Shown here: piece by piece, positions 1 through 8,073 of the stretch
Numbering within the stretch: the stretch's first letter is position 1
Layout of the letters: each line of letters begins with the position of its first letter
NCBI GenBank assembly: GCA_964454025.1
Contig: CAYVRP010000003.1
Span: 62,001 to 126,000, forward strand
Length of the DNA: 64,000 nucleotides
Direction of reading: 5' to 3'
Source: JAFGBI01 sp964454025
GTDB lineage: Bacteria; Myxococcota_A; Polyangia; Polyangiales; Polyangiaceae
Notes under the pieces: model-generated
Database searches by the model: none
Seen by the model: the letters and a program-made list of their open reading frames with translations, nothing else
Told to the model about the DNA's origin: nothing
Position numbers and translations under genes: made by a program

Positions 1-1
1 C

Positions 2-1687
2 GACACCTCGGCGCGGCGCGCCCGGGAAGTGCCCTTCTTCAAGCTCCGCTACAACCTGCCCGAGCCGGAGCGGCTCGCCATCATCGATCGAGGCGACGAC
101 ATCGACGACGATTTCGAGCTCGACTTTCCGGTGCGGTTCGCGCGCGATCTGGTCGCCAAGCTCCCCCGCCAGGACCGGCTGGGCCAGCTCCGGCAGTCCA
201 GGGGGCTGCTCGAGCGGGTCCAGGACGCCGAGCTCGCGGCCGTCGCCGCCGACCTCTCGCGGCTGGGCGTGGACTGGAGCGCCCCGCCGCGGGACGCCCG
301 CCCGGGGCCGCGCGCCGGCGACTACGAGGTGGTGGTCAAGACCGATCGCCCGGGCGACGTGGTGACCGCGGGCGAGGCGATGAACCTCGAGGTGACGGTG
401 ACCAACCGCGGCGCCGAGCCGATCTATCAGCTCCGCGCCGTCACCAAGAGCGACGGCGGGTACTACGACGAGAAGGAGCTGGTGTTCGGCAAGCTCGCGC
501 CGGGGCAGACGCTGACCGCGCGCGCGCCGCTCGGGTGGTGCGAGATCGAGGGCCGAAAACCCGGCTCCTCGGCCCCGGTGCCGCAGAGCGCGAAGCGCGC
601 CTGCCGGATCCCCAAGAGCGCGGTCACGCGCCAGGACTTCGTCGCCGTGCGGTTCTTCGCCGAGGGCGGGGAGGCCCCGCGGGAGGCGTCGTTCCGGCCG
701 ACGGTGCAGGCCCTGCCACGCCCGGTGTTCGCCTACACGTACCAGCTCGTCGACAACCGGAACGCCAACGGGGACGGGCAGCTCGCGCGCGCCGAGGGCG
801 TCACCATGTACCTGACGGTGAAGAACGTGGGGACGGGGCGCGCCTACGAGACGCAGGCCAACCTCCGCAACCTCACCGGCGACGGCCTCCTGCTCCACGA
901 CGGCCGCTTCGACGTCTCCGGCCTCGCCCCCGGAGAGCAGCGGGAGGTGGCCTTCACCTTCGACGTGCTCCCGGCGCTCCAGGAGAACGTGGTCAAGGTC
1001 GAGCTCTCCGTCACCGATCGGGATCTCGACGTCGTGGCGCGCGAGAAGCTCGACATCCCGGTCACGCGCACGGGCCTGTTCATCAACGCGGCCCACGGGG
1101 CCGCGGTCGTGGTCGCGGACGAGGTGCCGGTGCGCGGCCAGCCGCTCGCGGCGGCGGCCGTCGTCGGACGCCTCGCGCGCGGCAGCGTCGCCGAGCGGCT
1201 GGGCACGTTCGGGGAGTTCACCAAGGTCCGCCTCGCGGGGGAGCGCTTCGGCTTCGTCGAGACCCGGTCGCTGGCGGACGCTGCGCGGCCGCCCAGCGTG
1301 GCCTTCTCGCCGCTGCTCCAGCGCTCTCCGCCCGTGCTCGAGCTGGGCACCGTGGAGCTCTCCGCCCGCGGCGATCAGGTCCACCTCGAGGGCACCGCCC
1401 GGGACCCCGACGGCGTGCTCGACGTCTACGTCTTCGTCGGCGCCACCAAGGTCTACTACCAGTCGGCGCCCAAGGGGCAGCGCCGCGAGCAGGTCACCAT
1501 CAGCCACGACGTCAAGCTCCAGCCGGGGATCAACGTGATCACGGTGGTCGCGCGGGAGAGCGAGGACACGGCGAGTCGCCTCACCCGCGTCGTGCGGCGC
1601 GACGGGCCGCGAGGCGAGATCCTGGCCACCCCCAAGCAGGACGACTTCGCGGCCGACTGGGTCTTCAGCGAGCCCGAACCGGACTGA
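2..1687 (+). CDS. C-terminal part of a large exported protein, probably an S41-type C-terminal processing protease (5' end outside window)
   Basis: The frame is open to the left window edge, so the N-terminus and any catalytic domain are missing; the GTG at 29 is only the first start-like codon. What remains is a short charged segment (KLRYNLPEPERLAI), two CARDB/Ig-like beta domains (about nt 330-700 and 730-1075, with typical LEVTVTNRG and MYLTVKNVGTG strands), an SH3-like segment (nt about 1090-1280, ending in FGFVETRSL) and a last Ig-like domain (nt 1340-1610). From family knowledge, myxobacterial S41/tail-specific proteases can carry such a CARDB/SH3 tail after a DTSARR-type linker; that identity is my inference. 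The beta domains suggest action in the periplasm or at the cell surface. It ends convergently with the DUF354 gene. Confidence 0.6.
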   Translation, partial: DTSARRAREVPFFKLRYNLPEPERLAIIDRGDDIDDDFELDFPVRFARDLVAKLPRQDRLGQLRQSRGLLERVQDAELAAVAADLSRLGVDWSAPPRDARPGPRAGDYEVVVKTDRPGDVVTAGEAMNLEVTVTNRGAEPIYQLRAVTKSDGGYYDEKELVFGKLAPGQTLTARAPLGWCEIEGRKPGSSAPVPQSAKRACRIPKSAVTRQDFVAVRFFAEGGEAPREASFRPTVQALPRPVFAYTYQLVDNRNANGDGQLARAEGVTMYLTVKNVGTGRAYETQANLRNLTGDGLLLHDGRFDVSGLAPGEQREVAFTFDVLPALQENVVKVELSVTDRDLDVVAREKLDIPVTRTGLFINAAHGAAVVVADEVPVRGQPLAAAAVVGRLARGSVAERLGTFGEFTKVRLAGERFGFVETRSLADAARPPSVAFSPLLQRSPPVLELGTVELSARGDQVHLEGTARDPDGVLDVYVFVGATKVYYQSAPKGQRREQVTISHDVKLQPGINVITVVARESEDTASRLTRVVRRDGPRGEILATPKQDDFAADWVFSEPEPD

Positions 1688-1726
1688 CGGGTGCGACCCG
1701 GGTGGGGCGCGGCCGAACCCCCGTCA
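1685..1726. terminator. candidate bidirectional hairpin spanning both stop codons
   Basis: TGACGGG (1685-1691) and CCCGTCA (1720-1726) form a perfect 7-bp stem around a 28-nt loop. The left arm begins with the TGA stop of the protease-like gene and the right arm ends with the complement of the DUF354 TGA stop. There is no U-tract. Confidence 0.4.
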
Positions 1727-2785
1727 CCGCCGCCGCACGCACGGCAGCGGCGCGCCGGCCTCGAGGAAGTCGACGAACCAGCGCGCCATGTTCACCTTCT
1801 CCGCCAGCAGGCGCCGGTGCTGGCCGGCGAGCGAGGCGCGCAGTCGCGGCTCGGCCAGCCAGCGGTCGAGGTGGCCGAGGAGCGCGTCGGCCTGCCGCGG
1901 GAGGTAGGCGAAGGTGAGCCCGTAGCGCTGCTCGAGCTCGTTCAGGTACGAGAGGCGCCCGGCCCAGGAGGAGACGCGCAGGCTCGGAGTGCCCAGCACC
2001 GCGGCCTCCGCCGCCATCGTCTGGCTGTCGCCGACTAGGAGATCGGCGAAGGCGACGGCGTCGTGCATGCGGTCGGGGGAGAGCGGGAAGGCGAGGTCAC
2101 GCAGCTCGTCCGGCAGCGGTCCCTCGGAGCTCACGAAGACCCGCCCGCAGGCGCGCAGGCGGGCGACGATGCCGTGCTTGACCGCGGCCGGGAGGCCGCC
2201 CTCGCCAGCGTCGTGGCTGGCGACCATGGCCACGAACCGCACGATGAAGAAGCGCTCCTCGGGGCTGACGCCGAGGGCCGCGAGGACGCCGGGATCCGGG
2301 GTGAAATGGTCCGGGTGCAGGTATGCGCTCTGCTTGTAGCCCGGGTACCTGACGTGCCTCCGCCCGTAGTCCTCGTCGGTGCAGTCGGGGGTAGTGATCA
2401 CGTGCGCGAACGGAGCGGCGGCCCAGAAATGCACGCCCGCCGCCCGTCCGTCGTCGGTGTCGAACACCGCGGGGACGCCGAGCATCCGTCCCACCTGGGC
2501 GCCGGCCGGATTGCGGGTGACGATGACGTCGGGGCGGAATGCGCGGGCGACACGCGCCAGGCGGAGGTCGCGGTCGAGCAGCTCGCGCGCCTGTCCGAGG
2601 AGGGTCTTCCTGCCGGAGGCGCCCACCGTCTCGTACGGCAAGCCGAGGCGGTCGAGCAGCGCCGTCGTCACGTCCTTGTTGCGCGCGACGAGTCGGGTCT
2701 GGTGGCCGCGCGCCTCGAGCCCGCGGACCATGTGCTTGAAGAAGTGCACGTGCGCGGGGTGGGAAATGTCGAACAGGACGCGCAT
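1724..2785 (-). CDS. DUF354-family protein (GT-B-like, polysaccharide biosynthesis)
   Basis: 353 residues from the ATG at 2785. The N-terminus MRVLFDISHPAHVHFFKHM is the diagnostic DUF354 opening, a Rossmann half related to the UDP-GlcNAc 2-epimerase/GT-B fold. A second conserved block reads LLVGDSQTMAAEAAVLGTPS (about residues 260-285), like the nucleotide-sugar site of epimerases and glycosyltransferases. No transmembrane segment is seen, so it is probably cytosolic. It lies 14 bp after wecB on the same strand, which points to a joint role in making an N-acetylhexosamine-containing surface glycan. The ORF continues upstream of the chosen start but only antisense to wecB. The family is clear; the exact reaction is not known. 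Confidence 0.85.
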   Translation of the reverse strand: MRVLFDISHPAHVHFFKHMVRGLEARGHQTRLVARNKDVTTALLDRLGLPYETVGASGRKTLLGQARELLDRDLRLARVARAFRPDVIVTRNPAGAQVGRMLGVPAVFDTDDGRAAGVHFWAAAPFAHVITTPDCTDEDYGRRHVRYPGYKQSAYLHPDHFTPDPGVLAALGVSPEERFFIVRFVAMVASHDAGEGGLPAAVKHGIVARLRACGRVFVSSEGPLPDELRDLAFPLSPDRMHDAVAFADLLVGDSQTMAAEAAVLGTPSLRVSSWAGRLSYLNELEQRYGLTFAYLPRQADALLGHLDRWLAEPRLRASLAGQHRRLLAEKVNMARWFVDFLEAGAPLPCVRRR

Positions 2786-2799
2786 GGCCCGGCCTCCCC

Positions 2800-3957
2800 T
2801 CACGACGTCATGGCGCGTGTTTCCCCGTCCGGCGCGGCCGCGGGGAGGCGACCCGTGCCGAGGAACGCGAGCAGCGCGCGCGCGGCGCGCTCCCCGGCGT
2901 GCCCGTCCCACAGCGCGGGGACGCGGCCGCGGGGCACGTCTCCGGCGAGGACGGCGCGGACCGCGGCCGGGATCGCCGCGGGGTCGCCGCCGATGAGGCG
3001 GTTGGTGCCCTCGGTGACGGTGATCGGGCGCTCCGTGTTGTCGCGGGCGGTGAGGCACGGCACGCCGAGCACCGTGGTTTCCTCCTGGATGCCGCCGGAG
3101 TCGGTGACCACCACCCGCGCCGCGTCCTGGAGCTGCAGGAAGTCGAGGTAGCCGAGCGGCTCCGACAGGTGCAGCCCCGCGCGCGCGAGGTCAGCGAGGG
3201 AGACGGCGGCGGCGTCGAGGCGCGCGCGGGTCCGCGGGTGGACGGGGAAGACGACGGGGAGCTCGGCGGCGGTCGCGCGGAGCGCGGCTACCAGCCGCAG
3301 GAGCTTGGCCTCGTCGTCGACGTTGGAGGGGCGGTGGAAGGTGGCGAGGGCGAAGCCGCCGCGCGCGACCCCGAAGCGCTCCAGGGCCGAGCCCGCCCGG
3401 GCGCGCTCGAGGTGACGGAGGAGCGAGTCGATCATGCAGTTGCCCACGCGCGCGATGCGCGCCGGATCGGTCCCCTCGGCGAGCAGGTTCGCGTCCGCGT
3501 CCGGGGATGGGGTGAGGAGCACCCGCGCGAGCCGGTCGGTCACGACGCGGTTGATCTCCTCCGGCATGGCCCAGTCGTGCGAGCGCAGGCCTGCCTCGAG
3601 GTGCGCGACGGGGACGCTGGCTTTCGCGGCGACCACCGAGCAGGCCAGGGTCGAGTTCACGTCACCCGCCACGACCACCAGCTCCGGCCGGCGCTCGGCG
3701 ACCAGGCGCTCGAAGGCGACCATGATGCGGGCGGTCTGTTCGGCATGCGACCCCGACCCCGCGCCGAGGTGCACGTCCGGCGCTCGCAGCGACAGATCGC
3801 GGAAGATGGCGTCGTTCAGGTGGGCGTCGTAGTGCTGCCCCGTGTGCACCAGCAGGTGCTCGTGGCCGCCCGGGTCGCGGTCGAAGGCGGCCACCAGCGG
3901 CGCCATCTTCATGAAGTTCGGGCGCGCGCCGACGACGTGGAGGACGACCCGTCCCAT
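2800..3957 (-). CDS. wecB: UDP-N-acetylglucosamine 2-epimerase (non-hydrolysing)
   Basis: 385 residues, full length for the family. It interconverts UDP-GlcNAc and UDP-ManNAc in the cytosol to supply ManNAc for surface polysaccharides. Visible signatures are the N-terminal GARPNFMKMAPL (res 9-20), HTGQHYD near res 39-45, EAGLRSHDWAMPEEINR (the His/Glu active-site stretch, about res 122-138) and the C-terminal DSGGIQEETTVLGVP that binds the UDP moiety. Start is the ATG at 3957, nine bases downstream of a -10-like TAGCGT. DUF354 follows after 14 bp and the methyltransferase lies upstream on the same strand. Divergence into other UDP-sugar epimerases cannot be excluded. Confidence 0.95.
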   Translation of the reverse strand: MGRVVLHVVGARPNFMKMAPLVAAFDRDPGGHEHLLVHTGQHYDAHLNDAIFRDLSLRAPDVHLGAGSGSHAEQTARIMVAFERLVAERRPELVVVAGDVNSTLACSVVAAKASVPVAHLEAGLRSHDWAMPEEINRVVTDRLARVLLTPSPDADANLLAEGTDPARIARVGNCMIDSLLRHLERARAGSALERFGVARGGFALATFHRPSNVDDEAKLLRLVAALRATAAELPVVFPVHPRTRARLDAAAVSLADLARAGLHLSEPLGYLDFLQLQDAARVVVTDSGGIQEETTVLGVPCLTARDNTERPITVTEGTNRLIGGDPAAIPAAVRAVLAGDVPRGRVPALWDGHAGERAARALLAFLGTGRLPAAAPDGETRAMTS

Positions 3958-3966
3958 GCGCGACCG

Positions 3967-3995
3967 ACGCTAACGAGGAACCCCAGCCGACGCAA
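3967..3995 (-). promoter_or_regulatory. candidate sigma-70-type promoter of wecB
   Basis: Read on the minus strand: TTGCGT (3995-3990), 17-nt spacer, TAGCGT (3972-3967), nine bases before the wecB ATG. The spacing is ideal and both hexamers are unusually AT-containing for this DNA. Activity is inferred. Confidence 0.45.
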
Positions 3996-4028
3996 GCGCG
4001 GGGCCCGCCCGCGCGCACCGTCTCGTCC

Positions 4029-4850
4029 TCAGACGCGTCGGGCCACCGCGAGCACGCTCGAGCCGATGGCGAGCGCGCCGCCCCGCGCGAGCCACGCGCG
4101 CTCGACGGCCGCGAGCGCCGCGACGGGCGGCCCGAGCCACCGCGGCGGGCGGTGGTCGCGGCCGTCGTCGCTGGCGGGGTTGGACGGACGGAGGCGATCC
4201 CGCAGCGTGCGCCCCACCAGGACCGGGGCGACGAGGAAAGAGAAGAAGCAGGTGACCCGCTCCACGCGCAGCCCCGCGGCGCCGAGCGCGGCCGCGAGCG
4301 ACCGCGGCGTGTAGCGACGGAAGTGCCCCGCGTGCTCGTCCGCGCGCGACCAGAGCCAACCGAACGCGGGCACCGTGACGTAGAGGCGCCCGCCGGCGAC
4401 GAGCGCGTCGCGGAGCCGGACCAGGAAGGCGACGTCGTCCTCGACGTGCTCGAGGACGTCGAACAGCCCGGCCGCGGGCACCGAGCCGGGGACGAGGCCG
4501 GCGTCGTCGAGCGTCGCGTGCAGGACGGGGTCGAGGCCGCGAGCGAGCGCGGCCGCCACCCCGTCGGCGCCCGGCTCCAGCAGGGCCACCTCGTGCCCGG
4601 CGCGGGCGAGCGCGGCGGCCACCGCGCCGTTGCCGCCGCCCACGTCGAGCAACCACCCTGCCGGCGCCGCGCGCGCGACCGCGTCCACGATCACCCCGTT
4701 GCGGTGGGAGAACCAGAAGGAGTCGTCCTCGCCGGAGCGGCACCCCGCGTTGCCGCGGGCGGGGTAGTGCACCGGGCCGACGCGCGGGGCCACGTGCACG
4801 CCGTCGCCCCGCGCGACCAGGGTCGGGGCCACGGCGCCGACGTCGATCAT
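4029..4850 (-). CDS. class I SAM-dependent methyltransferase
   Basis: 273 residues from the ATG at 4850; the frame could be extended 12 codons to a TTG at 4886, but I see no ribosome site there. Motif I is LLDVGGGNGAVAAALA (res 67-82), and the post-I/motif II part includes LFDVLEHVEDDVAFL (res 129-143), as in methyltransfer_11/23-type enzymes of polysaccharide and secondary metabolism loci. A hydrophobic FFSFLVAPVLVG near the C-terminus and the RRYTPRSLAAALGAAGL block match glycan-cluster methyltransferases. It precedes wecB and DUF354 on the same strand with a 71-bp gap, so a sugar or lipid-linked glycan substrate is plausible. Substrate unknown. Confidence 0.85.
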   Translation of the reverse strand: MIDVGAVAPTLVARGDGVHVAPRVGPVHYPARGNAGCRSGEDDSFWFSHRNGVIVDAVARAAPAGWLLDVGGGNGAVAAALARAGHEVALLEPGADGVAAALARGLDPVLHATLDDAGLVPGSVPAAGLFDVLEHVEDDVAFLVRLRDALVAGGRLYVTVPAFGWLWSRADEHAGHFRRYTPRSLAAALGAAGLRVERVTCFFSFLVAPVLVGRTLRDRLRPSNPASDDGRDHRPPRWLGPPVAALAAVERAWLARGGALAIGSSVLAVARRV

Positions 4851-4990
4851 CCGGCGCAAAATGACGCGCGCCGGGAGCGGCGACAAGCGACAGTGCGCGG
4901 CGCCGCCTGCCAGGGGTGGTCAAGGCGGACGGTGTCGCTGCCGCCGCGTCCGCCGTGCGAGGGGGCCGTACCCTTCACGCCGTGGTGCGG

Positions 4991-4996
4991 TAGACT
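4991..4996 (+). promoter_or_regulatory. candidate -10 element (TAGACT)
   Basis: TAGACT lies 22 nt before the TTG start of the LamG lipoprotein. I find no good -35 at 16-19 nt. It is kept because the same TAnnnT shape recurs before many starts in this window. Confidence 0.3.
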
Positions 4997-5018
4997 CGAG
5001 CGTCCGAACGGAGCCGCC

Positions 5019-6293
5019 TTGCCCACCTGCTCTCGCCACGGAGTCCTCGCGGCCGCCGCGCTGATCCTGTCCGCCTGTCCGGCGCTGCTCGAGGACGACT
5101 TCGAGGCCATCGAGCGGACGGGAGGCGCCAGCAGCACCGGCGCCGGCACGGGCCCCGCGGGCGCTCCCGGTGAACCGGCGGGGGCCGCCGGGACGGAACG
5201 GGTGACGCTCTCGGGCGGCTCGTCAGGAGCCGCCGGCGCGGGCGCGACGTCGGCGGGGGGGGCGCCGAGCGGGGGCGTGCCGAGCGGCGGCGCGGGCGGC
5301 ACGCCGAGCGGCGGCGCGGGCGGTACGCCGAGCGGAGGGACCAGCGGGGTTGGCGCGACGGGCGGCCAGGGCGGCAGCGGCGACGGCCCGGGCGGCAGCG
5401 CCGGTCGCGGTGGCGCGGGCGGCGAGGCCAGGTCCGGCGGCGAGGGGGGCACGGCGCCGGGCGGCGCCGGCGGCGTGACGCACGCGGGCGCCGGCGGTGA
5501 GGCGGGCGCCGGCGGCGCCGTCCAGCCGCTCTGCCCCACTGCGCCTGCGGACTGCGAGGTGCTCCTCGGATCGCTCCGCCACCGCTATCGCTTCGACGGT
5601 ATCGGCACCTCCGTGATCGACTCGATCGGGGGCGCCGACGGGATCGTCCGCGGCGGTGCGACGCTCGAGGGCGCCGGGGAGCTTGCCCTCGACGGGGGCA
5701 GCTCCGGCCAGTACGTGGATCTGCCCAACGGCCTGATCAGCGTGCTCGAGGACGCTACGCTCGAGCTCTGGGTGGTCTGGAACGGCGGCGTCGCGTGGCA
5801 ACGCGTCTTCGATTTCGGCGACGCCATGGCGAGCACCTGCTACTCGGGCGGGAGCACGGCGCCCGAGGGCCAGCCCGGGGCCTGCGGCCGGACCTTCCTC
5901 AACCTCACCCCCGCCACCGACAGCTCGTCCGGCTCGATTGCGCGCGTGGCCTTCCTGCGACAACCCGGCGATCCGACGACCCAGAGCCTCCTCGTCGACG
6001 GCCCACGGCTCGCCGTTCACACCGAGGTCCAGCTCGTCGTCGTCGTCGACGACTCGCAGGACGAGCTCCGCTTGTACGTCGACGGGCAGCTTCACGGTTC
6101 GGAGGCGTTCGTCGATCACCTCGCCGACGTCAACGACATCAACAACTGGCTCGGTCGCTCCCAGTTCTCGTCGGACTCCGACCAGTACTTCGGCGGCGTC
6201 TACCGGGAGCTCAGGATCTACGGCGCCGCGCTCGGGGACGGTCAGGTCGCCACCTCCTTCGCGGAGGGGCCGGACCCGCGGTTCCTCGAGTGA
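5019..6293 (+). CDS. Gly-rich lipoprotein with LamG-like domain
   Basis: 424 residues from a TTG at 5019, chosen because it follows CGGAG and gives a lipoprotein signal (a hydrophobic run ending LILSAC, lipidated Cys near res 22). Residues about 35-165 are a low-complexity linker of GGAGGTPSGG-type units, common in Myxococcota surface lipoproteins. The C-terminal 250 residues form a concanavalin/LamG-type jelly roll (HRYRFDGIGTSVIDSIGG, LELWVVWNGG, LRLYVDGQLHGSE, FGGVYRELRIYGAAL). Predicted to sit in the outer membrane with the lectin-like domain exposed, binding glycans or matrix; the ligand is unknown. It is transcribed away from the polysaccharide genes. Confidence 0.85.
   Translation: MPTCSRHGVLAAAALILSACPALLEDDFEAIERTGGASSTGAGTGPAGAPGEPAGAAGTERVTLSGGSSGAAGAGATSAGGAPSGGVPSGGAGGTPSGGAGGTPSGGTSGVGATGGQGGSGDGPGGSAGRGGAGGEARSGGEGGTAPGGAGGVTHAGAGGEAGAGGAVQPLCPTAPADCEVLLGSLRHRYRFDGIGTSVIDSIGGADGIVRGGATLEGAGELALDGGSSGQYVDLPNGLISVLEDATLELWVVWNGGVAWQRVFDFGDAMASTCYSGGSTAPEGQPGACGRTFLNLTPATDSSSGSIARVAFLRQPGDPTTQSLLVDGPRLAVHTEVQLVVVVDDSQDELRLYVDGQLHGSEAFVDHLADVNDINNWLGRSQFSSDSDQYFGGVYRELRIYGAALGDGQVATSFAEGPDPRFLE
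5263..5340 (+). repeat. in-gene GC-rich repeats encoding Gly/Ser linker
   Basis: Tandem imperfect copies of a unit reading gcggcgcgggcggcacgccg-like code for GGAGGTPSG. They sit in the lipoprotein linker and are a likely site of length variation. Confidence 0.6.
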
Positions 6294-6345
6294 GCGGCGT
6301 CGGTGCGCGCTTGACGGACGGGAGCGGCGCCCTGATCGTCGAGCC

Positions 6346-6645
6346 GTGGGGCACCTCGTCGAGTTCCGCTTCGACCGCACCGAGGCAGACGCCGCCGCCC
6401 TCGACGCGATCCTCCGCTCCGCACCTGGCTTCTCGGGTGACGACCCGGAGAGCGGTCGGTACCACTACCGGGCACCGGGTCGCGCGAACGATGGCGACCC
6501 GACGCCGGACGTCGAGGTCTGGGGCGACGAGCGCGGGCTCCATTGCAACTTCCTCGGGGGCGACGCCTCTCACGCGCGTCGCTTCCAGGACCACCTGCGC
6601 GCCGCGCTCGGGGCGCGGTTCGGGCCGATCCGCGAGGTCTACTAG
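6346..6645 (+). CDS. small hypothetical protein
   Basis: 99 residues from a GTG at 6346; a longer frame reaches 5938 but overlaps the LamG gene. Not recognised. The sequence is soluble-looking and acidic in the middle: a beta-type start (MGHLVEFRFDRTEADAAAL), a DPESGRYHYRAP segment, a WGDERGLHCNFLG strand and a helix (HARRFQDHLRAALGARFG). No signal peptide, membrane segment or catalytic motif is evident. Codon use with G/C at third positions matches its neighbours, which supports real coding. It lies 52 bp after the lipoprotein and about 215 bp before pdxJ. Confidence 0.6.
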   Translation: MGHLVEFRFDRTEADAAALDAILRSAPGFSGDDPESGRYHYRAPGRANDGDPTPDVEVWGDERGLHCNFLGGDASHARRFQDHLRAALGARFGPIREVY

Positions 6646-6860
6646 CTCGGCTGCGCCCCTGCGTTCCGCCCCCCAGCTCACCGCACGGCCACTCCGGACC
6701 TTGGCGACCTGGCGCTGCTCGGCTCGGCGTTCGGCCTCGGCCAGCCGGTCGAGGCGACCCACATGAAGGAACGGCTGTCCGGCGCGGGCAGCTGGCTTGT
6801 CAGGACGGGGTGCGCCCGCTCGCCGCGCGGAGTATTTCGCGAGCCGACTGGGAGCGCCCC
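6646..6860 (+). other. intergenic stretch upstream of pdxJ
   Basis: No gene is called. One plus frame stays open from 6646 to a TGA at 6862-6864 and includes a protein-like GSAFGLGQPVEATHMKERL, but has no ATG/GTG/TTG before the ATG at 6763. It could be a decayed or frameshifted gene fragment. GGGAG at 6850-6854 is the pdxJ ribosome site. Confidence 0.3.
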
Positions 6861-7598
6861 GTGATCCGCCTGCACGTCAACATCGACCACGTCGCCACCC
6901 TGCGCAACGCGCGCGGCACCGCCTACCCCGACCCCGTGCTCGCCGCCGAGCTCGCGGAGCTCGCGGGCGCTGACGGTATCACCTGCCACCTCCGGGAGGA
7001 CCGGCGCCACATTCGCGACGGGGATCTCGAGCGGCTGCGGGCCTCGGTGAGCACGCTGCTGAACCTCGAGATGGCGGCGACCGACGAGATGATCGCCATC
7101 GCCGCGCGGGTTCACCCCGACGTGATCACCCTGGTGCCGGAGCGACGCGAGGAGCGGACCACCGAGGGCGGGCTCGACGTCGCCGGCACGCGCGGGGCGA
7201 TCGAGCGCGTGGCCGCGATGTGCGCGCGCGAGCGGATCAAGCTCAGCCTCTTCATCGGCCCCGAGCCGGAGGTGGTCGCGGCGAGCCGGGAGCTCGGTGC
7301 GACGCAGGTGGAGCTCCACACCGGGGAGTACTGCCACGCCACGCCGCCCGATCGCGCTCGCGAGCTCGCGCGCCTGGCGGCCGCCGCCGCGCGCGGCGCC
7401 GAGCTCGGCCTCGAGGTGGCGGCCGGGCACGGCCTCACCCGCCACCTCGTGCTCGACATCGCGGCGCTGCCGCACGTCGTCGAGCTCAACATCGGGCATG
7501 CCCTGATCGCCGACGCGCTCCTGCTCGGGCTCGAGCGCGCCATCGACGGGTTCCGCACGGCGATCCAGCGCGGCCTCGGGCGGCGCGGCGGCGCCTGA
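6861..7598 (+). CDS. pdxJ: pyridoxine 5'-phosphate synthase
   Basis: 245 residues, normal length for PdxJ, a cytosolic TIM barrel that condenses 1-deoxy-D-xylulose 5-phosphate with 3-amino-2-oxopropyl phosphate to pyridoxine 5'-phosphate. Diagnostic blocks: the N-terminal LHVNIDHVATLRNARGTAYP (res 4-23), DGITCHLREDRRHI, VTLVPERREERTTEGGLDV, ELHTGEY, AGHGLT and the C-terminal LNIGHALIADAL phosphate site. The GTG at 6861 is used because GGGAG sits six bases upstream and the protein starts at the expected place. pdxJ followed by acpS is a widespread arrangement; here 91 bp separate them. Confidence 0.97.
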   Translation: MIRLHVNIDHVATLRNARGTAYPDPVLAAELAELAGADGITCHLREDRRHIRDGDLERLRASVSTLLNLEMAATDEMIAIAARVHPDVITLVPERREERTTEGGLDVAGTRGAIERVAAMCARERIKLSLFIGPEPEVVAASRELGATQVELHTGEYCHATPPDRARELARLAAAAARGAELGLEVAAGHGLTRHLVLDIAALPHVVELNIGHALIADALLLGLERAIDGFRTAIQRGLGRRGGA

Positions 7599-7689
7599 CC
7601 GCGCGGCGCGCACCGCGGCCGGGGCCGCGATCCCGCGTCGCGGCGGGCGTCGGGTGACAGCGCGCGGGAGCGGTGGAAAGGTTGGGGCC

Positions 7690-8073
7690 ATGATCGTCGG
7701 GATCGGCATCGACGTCGCCTCGATCACCCGCTTCGACCGCGCCCTCGAGCGCTACGGCGACCGGTTCTGGGAGCGCATCCTGACCCCGCGCGAGCGCGTC
7801 GATCTCGCGCCCCGCCTGGGCGACCGCGGCGCCGCGCTGGCCGGGCGGTTCGCCGCCAAGGAGGCGGCGAGCAAGGCCCTGGGAGCCCCGCGCGACGTCG
7901 GGTGGCATGACCTCGAGGTGCGGCGCGGCGAGCGGGGCGCGCCCACCATTCACCTCCTTGGCAGCGCGACCGCGCACGCCGAGCGGCTCGGGGTGCGGCG
8001 CTGCCACCTCTCCATCACTCACGACGCGGGCGTCGCCGCGGCGCTGGTGGTGCTCGAGGGGGGCGCGCCGTGA
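7690..8073 (+). CDS. acpS: holo-[acyl-carrier-protein] synthase
   Basis: 127 residues, full length for AcpS. The enzyme transfers 4'-phosphopantetheine from CoA to the serine of apo-ACP, activating fatty-acid and possibly polyketide carrier proteins in the cytosol. The Mg-binding residues are present: Asp8 in MIVGIGIDVASITRF and Glu58 in RFAAKEAASKALG. The C-terminal LSITHDAGVAAALVV strand is also typical. Start is the ATG at 7690. Its TGA overlaps the GTG of nnr by 4 bp, indicating translational coupling. Confidence 0.97.
   Translation: MIVGIGIDVASITRFDRALERYGDRFWERILTPRERVDLAPRLGDRGAALAGRFAAKEAASKALGAPRDVGWHDLEVRRGERGAPTIHLLGSATAHAERLGVRRCHLSITHDAGVAAALVVLEGGAP

Noticed and set aside
6646..6864. 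Frame ending in a GTGA overlap with pdxJ
   Set aside because: The peptide looks partly protein-like, but there is no start codon before 6763 and no homology I can name, so I did not call a gene.
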